Of a stretch of 9,701 nucleotides of DNA, positions 7,087 to 9,701 are shown piece by piece; position 1 is the first letter of the stretch, and every line of letters starts with the position of its first letter. Under the pieces are notes generated by a model. That model did no database searches. It was given only the letters and a program-made list of their open reading frames with translations, and was not told the DNA's origin. This DNA is from Ruminococcus sp. UBA4385 (GTDB lineage Bacteria > Bacillota_A > Clostridia > Oscillospirales > Ruminococcaceae): assembly GCA_002391065.1 (NCBI GenBank), contig DGRP01000076.1, positions 1 through 9,701 on the forward strand, in the 5' to 3' direction. Both the position numbers and the translations under genes were made by a program.

Positions 7087-7116
7087 TGAATAATAAAAGC
7101 AAAAGAGGTGCTTTTT

Positions 7117-7902
7117 ATGATAAAACTTATCGCAACTGATATGGACGGAACACTTCTTGATGATAAAAAGAACCTGCCCGAGGAGTTTGATGATGTCCTC
7201 AAAGAGCTGTTCAGCAGGAATATCAAGTTTGTTATCGCTAGCGGAAGAAGCTTCTGTACTCTGAAAGAGCAGTTCAAGGATTATCTTAGTGATATGAGCT
7301 TTATCTGTGATAATGGAGCATACGTTATTGACTGCGGAGAACTCGTATATGCAGACAGCCTTGATAAACAAACTATCAATGAGTGCATTGAGCTTTGCGA
7401 CAAATACGGATATACCGTTCTTTTGTGCGGTAAAAACGGCACATGGCACAATGCAAAGTCGGCCGCTGCACAACATGAGATTGACCTTTACTATAATAAT
7501 CAGGTACGGGTAGATGATCTGAAAACCGTAGATGATGAGATCTTCAAGCTGGCTGTTTACGAGGATAACGGGATAGAAAATGACGGCTGTATCAGGCTTA
7601 CCGAGAAGTTTTCCGATCACTGCAACGTACAGCTTTCGGGGAAATACTGGGTGGATATCATGCCGCTTGGGGCAACTAAGGGAACTGCTCTTAAAAGGCT
7701 TGAAAACCGTATCGGCATAGGCTACGAAGAAACAATGGCATTCGGTGACTATCTTAATGATGTTGATATGCTCAACAACTCATATTACAGCTTTGCTATG
7801 TCTAATTCGCATAAGTCTGTTAAAGAGGCTGCAAACTTTATAACGGGTTCAAATAATGAGAATTCTGTGATGAAGGAGATCAAAAAATACTGCAATATAT
7901 AA
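7117..7902 (+). CDS. Cof-type HAD-superfamily hydrolase
   Basis: A 261-residue cytoplasmic phosphatase of the Cof / HAD-IIB subfamily, whose members dephosphorylate sugar phosphates, flavin mononucleotide or similar small molecules. All four HAD motifs are present: DMDGTLL (8-14) with nucleophile D8 and acid/base D10, the motif II serine S42 in ASGRS, lysine K188 in GATKGTALKRL, and the metal-binding GDYLNDVDM (210-218) with D211 and D215. The cap domain, which sets substrate choice, spans about 83-180; its sequence does not identify the substrate. The ATG at 7117 is chosen because AGAGGTG ends six bases upstream. The GTG at 7108 lies inside that ribosome site and is unlikely. It has its own promoter and a hairpin directly after the stop, so it appears monocistronic. 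Confidence 0.93.
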   Translation: MIKLIATDMDGTLLDDKKNLPEEFDDVLKELFSRNIKFVIASGRSFCTLKEQFKDYLSDMSFICDNGAYVIDCGELVYADSLDKQTINECIELCDKYGYTVLLCGKNGTWHNAKSAAAQHEIDLYYNNQVRVDDLKTVDDEIFKLAVYEDNGIENDGCIRLTEKFSDHCNVQLSGKYWVDIMPLGATKGTALKRLENRIGIGYEETMAFGDYLNDVDMLNNSYYSFAMSNSHKSVKEAANFITGSNNENSVMKEIKKYCNI

Positions 7903-7936
7903 AAATAAGCTTTCACAAACTGCGAGAGCTTATTTT
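7902..7936. terminator. Hairpin terminator shared by two convergent genes
   Basis: The arms AAAATAAGCTTTC (7902-7914) and GAGAGCTTATTTT (7924-7936) form a 13-pair stem with one G-U wobble and a nine-base loop. T-rich ends on both strands allow it to act in both directions. It starts at the last base of the HAD stop codon and contains the stop codon of the minus-strand membrane protein gene (7930-7932). Confidence 0.75.
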
Positions 7937-8181
7937 GTTTCAGTATCGTCATTGTCGGTCGGGTCTTGGGGCTGGCCTGCTTTTTTTAGCTTCCATGCCC
8001 TGATAAGCTTCTGGATAAGCAGAGTTGACAGCGAGCCTGTCAGTATAGACGGTATAACAAGGGCTGTGACCTCGATCACGTTGGATACGTTCATCGTGGA
8101 GAGCAAAGCGCCCAGAAAAATATAGTACACCCCCATTATTACTGCGAGCAGAACAACATAAGTATTTATCTTGTCTTTCAT
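7930..8181 (-). CDS. Small two-helix membrane protein of unknown function
   Basis: An 83-residue protein I do not recognise. It has two predicted membrane helices (about 8-28, VVLLAVIMGVYYIFLGALL, and 36-58) joined by a short polar turn. A basic stretch (IRAWKLKKA) and a hydrophilic acidic end (DPTDNDDTETK) follow, suggesting both ends face the cytoplasm. The start is ATG at 8179-8181, nine bases from GAGG (8191-8194). An ATG two codons earlier (8185-8187) is only three bases from that site and is less likely. The predicted leader is very short (about 14 bases). The gene has its own extended -10 promoter, very like that of the dockerin gene just upstream on the same strand. It may belong functionally with the dockerin protein, but this is inference. 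Confidence 0.7.
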   Translation of the reverse strand: MKDKINTYVVLLAVIMGVYYIFLGALLSTMNVSNVIEVTALVIPSILTGSLSTLLIQKLIRAWKLKKAGQPQDPTDNDDTETK

Positions 8182-8201
8182 TATCATCGACCTCGGTTTC
8201 T

Positions 8202-8230
8202 ATTATAGCATATTTTTATGCGTTTGTAAA
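8202..8230 (-). promoter_or_regulatory. Extended -10 promoter of the small membrane protein gene
   Basis: On the minus strand, TTTACA (8225-8230) and TATAAT (8202-8207) have a 17-base spacer and TGC before the -10 box. Over 30 bases it matches the dockerin gene promoter (9435-9463 plus one base) at 24 positions, including TTTACAAACG and TATGCTATAATA. Confidence 0.75.
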
Positions 8231-8256
8231 GAGCCTGCACTTTTGATGAAAACAGC

Positions 8257-8280
8257 TCAGCCCCGATAATTCGGGGCTGA
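8257..8280. terminator. Terminator hairpin after the dockerin gene
   Basis: A perfect 10-base-pair stem, TCAGCCCCGA (8257-8266) with TCGGGGCTGA (8271-8280), around the loop TAAT. It begins eight bases past the stop codon of the minus-strand dockerin gene. On that strand the following tract (GCTGTTTTC) has only four consecutive T, so termination may be partial and could let some transcripts run into the small membrane protein gene. Confidence 0.75.
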
Positions 8281-8287
8281 ATTTTGC

Positions 8288-9412
8288 TTATTTGCCAAGC
8301 TTGCTGTAGCCTATCAGATACCTTTTGATCGCTGTTATATCAAATACATCTACATTTCCGTCACAGTTGGCGTCTGCACATTTGCCGGGATACCCTGTCA
8401 GGTTATCTACCTTGATAAGGTGCCGCTTTATTTTTGTGATATCAAGAACACTGATCGTTCCGTTGCCGTCTGCATCTCCGATGAGGTTCAGCTTGATCTT
8501 AGGGTCGGCTGTAAGCTCTCCTCTCTTTATCGTGACAGAATACTGCCGTGAAACAAAGCTGTCGGCTGCGGCAGAAAGAGTATATGTGCCGTCAGCAAGC
8601 TCATCGGGCACTATAAAGCAGCCGTTTTTATCGGTATTTATTATACTGCTTCCGCCCTTGCCCGAAAATGTAACAGCTGTGCTCTCGCCTGAAAGTGTTT
8701 TATCGTTAGCCAACAGGCCAACTTTATAAGGTGTCGAAGAACTGCAATTTAATATATCATCACAGCCATTGCATTTATAATGATCTACTATCTGTTCAGT
8801 CCAAGTATCTGTAACTGTTGTTTGTGCCATTGGTAAATAACAGTCTTCTACATTATCACAAGCAGCACTAAATGATACACCAAATTGCTTTTTATATGCT
8901 ATTTCAGCCTTACTTTCTGCAGTACCTTTAATACAAACTAAAACATCATATTTAGGGTCAAATGTAGTTTTATTTCCCCAAGGATCTGTAGTAGCAATAT
9001 AACAACCATCATAACTAGTTATTTTATTCCATTCACTAGAAGAAATTCCATAATTTATACAGGTATCTTTTGTAATCCATTCTACTTTATACTCGTCAGG
9101 TACATCTTCAAGACTTCCATAATGCCAGCAAAGAAGATCATAAGACGTACGACGCTGCCACCAACCCCAAGGATCATTGTCAGGAGTTAATCTATTAGGA
9201 TCATAAGGACAATATTCAGGATGAGCACCACAGTAAAATGAAGGACAATACATCCAATATGTTTTATACACTGCAGGATGTTCTATAGTTTTGTATACAG
9301 GCTGCCAATTATGTATGTGAGTAGATGCTGCATCAACAGTTTTGGTCTGTAAGCCAAAAGGCTGTACCGATACCGCAAAAGCAAAAACTATAAGCAATAA
9401 AAGTTTTTTCAT
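8288..9412 (-). CDS. Secreted dockerin protein with unknown Cys/Trp-rich domain
   Basis: A 374-residue exported protein. The start is ATG 9410-9412, after GGGGGAG and directly before a signal peptide (MKKLLLLIVFAFAVSV, likely cleaved after VDA at 28). Residues 30-225 form an unrecognised region with 12 cysteines (56, 61, 68, 95, 118, 137, 160, 185, 191, 214, 217, 223), about ten tryptophans and two DPWG motifs (80-83, 143-146). It is opened by HNWQPVYKT (34-42) and closed by TWTEQIVDHYKCNGC (203-217). A beta-rich, carboxypeptidase-regulatory-like region follows (about 228-308), then a type I dockerin (311-370). The dockerin has two calcium loops: DADGNGTISVLD (313-324) and DANCDGNVDVFD (347-358), each followed by an IKR helix (KIKRHLI, AIKRYLI). 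Dockerins bind cohesins on scaffoldins or surface anchors, so attachment to a cell-surface complex is likely. No catalytic carbohydrate-active domain is recognised. The N-terminal coding region is much more AT-rich than the rest. Confidence 0.88.
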   Translation of the reverse strand: MKKLLLLIVFAFAVSVQPFGLQTKTVDAASTHIHNWQPVYKTIEHPAVYKTYWMYCPSFYCGAHPEYCPYDPNRLTPDNDPWGWWQRRTSYDLLCWHYGSLEDVPDEYKVEWITKDTCINYGISSSEWNKITSYDGCYIATTDPWGNKTTFDPKYDVLVCIKGTAESKAEIAYKKQFGVSFSAACDNVEDCYLPMAQTTVTDTWTEQIVDHYKCNGCDDILNCSSSTPYKVGLLANDKTLSGESTAVTFSGKGGSSIINTDKNGCFIVPDELADGTYTLSAAADSFVSRQYSVTIKRGELTADPKIKLNLIGDADGNGTISVLDITKIKRHLIKVDNLTGYPGKCADANCDGNVDVFDITAIKRYLIGYSKLGK

Positions 9413-9434
9413 AATATCTCCCCCTATAAGTAGT

Positions 9435-9463
9435 ATTATAGCATAAAAATTTACGTTTGTAAA
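9435..9463 (-). promoter_or_regulatory. Extended -10 promoter of the dockerin gene
   Basis: On the minus strand, TTTACA (9458-9463) and TATAAT (9435-9440) are 17 bases apart, with TGC immediately before the -10 box. Transcription should start near 9428, about 16 bases upstream of the ATG, so the leader is essentially the GGGGGAG ribosome site. The element closely resembles the promoter at 8202-8230. Confidence 0.78.
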
Positions 9464-9505
9464 TAGTTTTACCAATGCTTGCAAAGAGTTTTTATCAATA
9501 TGCAC

Positions 9506-9534
9506 TTGAAAGCTTTTAAGATATGTGGTATACT
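9506..9534 (+). promoter_or_regulatory. Promoter of the ATP-binding cassette gene
   Basis: TTGAAA (9506-9511) and TATACT (9529-9534) are 17 bases apart, about 28 bases before the ATG. It is divergent from the dockerin promoter, with about 42 bases between the two -35 boxes. No leader peptide or attenuator of the kind found before some antibiotic-resistance ABC-F genes fits in the short leader. Confidence 0.7.
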
Positions 9535-9561
9535 ATTCTTATTAATGACTTGGAGAGTAAT

Positions 9562-9701
9562 ATGGTACTTAATATTGAACATTTATACAAATATTTCGGC
9601 GGAGAACCTATATTAAAGGATATCTGCCTGACAGTTGAGGATAAAGAAACTATCGGGCTTATCGGTGTGAACGGCTGCGGAAAGTCAACGCTTCTGAACA
9701 T
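9562..9701 (+). CDS. ATP-binding cassette protein, probably ABC-F (partial)
   Basis: Only the first 46 codons are in the window; the gene runs off the right edge. The ATG is six bases after GGAG (9552-9555). The protein opens MVLNIEHLYKYFGGEPIL and reaches the Walker A motif GVNGCGKST at about residues 36-44. An A-loop tyrosine or phenylalanine (Y11/F12) lies in the usual place. The wording GGEPILKDI before the Walker A and the absence of any membrane segment resemble ABC-F translation factors, which act on the ribosome and have two cassettes. An ordinary transporter ATPase cannot be excluded without the second cassette and linker. Confidence 0.8.
   Translation, partial: MVLNIEHLYKYFGGEPILKDICLTVEDKETIGLIGVNGCGKSTLLN

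Noticed and set aside
7021..7089. 22-codon plus-strand frame before the HAD gene
   Set aside because: The nearest ribosome site is 23 bases upstream of its ATG, and it overlaps the -35 and -10 boxes of the HAD promoter.
7015..7620. Minus-strand open frame of 201 codons
   Set aside because: Antisense to the HAD phosphatase, whose catalytic motifs are on the plus strand; no family resemblance.
9413..9505. 31-residue N-terminal extension of the dockerin protein
   Set aside because: It would lie across the gene's own promoter; the internal ATG has a strong ribosome site and starts a typical signal peptide.
9516..9701. Minus-strand open frame at the right edge
   Set aside because: Antisense to the ATP-binding cassette gene, which has a promoter, ribosome site and Walker A motif on the plus strand.

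Overview
The window reads as a moderately AT-rich Firmicute of the class Clostridia, most likely a Ruminococcus-like member of the Oscillospiraceae. The pointers are a secreted protein with a type I dockerin, a GerW/YtfJ-type sporulation protein next to scpAB, a short zinc-ribbon L28, and consensus sigma-A promoters (17-base spacers) with AGGAGG-type ribosome sites. No RNA gene, insertion sequence, CRISPR array or phage gene is visible. The genus is inferred from gene content only.

Region 1 (18-3956, minus strand) is a compact five-gene run read right to left: site-2 protease family membrane protein, scpA, scpB, a DUF2953 (YtfI-like) membrane protein, and GerW/YtfJ. Gaps are 10 to 43 bases and one good promoter (4020-4048) precedes the first gene, so it is probably one operon. 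It joins chromosome segregation (the ScpA/ScpB partners of SMC) to genes linked by family to membrane proteolysis and sporulation. ScpA carries an unusually long acidic tail and the DUF2953 protein a large charged insertion.

Region 2 (4130-6885) holds rpmB on the plus strand, with an extended -10 promoter and its own terminator, then a second bidirectional hairpin. Converging on it is a large LTA synthase-family membrane phosphotransferase, transcribed from a near-consensus promoter at 6857-6885. Its start codon is unclear and its presumed nucleophile appears to be serine rather than threonine.

Region 3 (7058-9701) has a Cof-type HAD phosphatase on the plus strand, a short two-helix membrane protein on the minus strand, a secreted dockerin protein on the minus strand, and the first 46 codons of an ATP-binding cassette protein (probably ABC-F) running off the right edge. 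The dockerin gene is the accessory-looking part. Its unrecognised, cysteine- and tryptophan-rich N-terminal region is clearly more AT-rich than its dockerin half. Its promoter nearly matches that of the small membrane protein next door, which may mean the two are co-regulated.

The most interesting candidate for undescribed biology is this pair: a mosaic dockerin protein with an unknown Cys/Trp-rich module plus a co-oriented small membrane protein under twin promoters. Everything else looks like standard housekeeping with local oddities.
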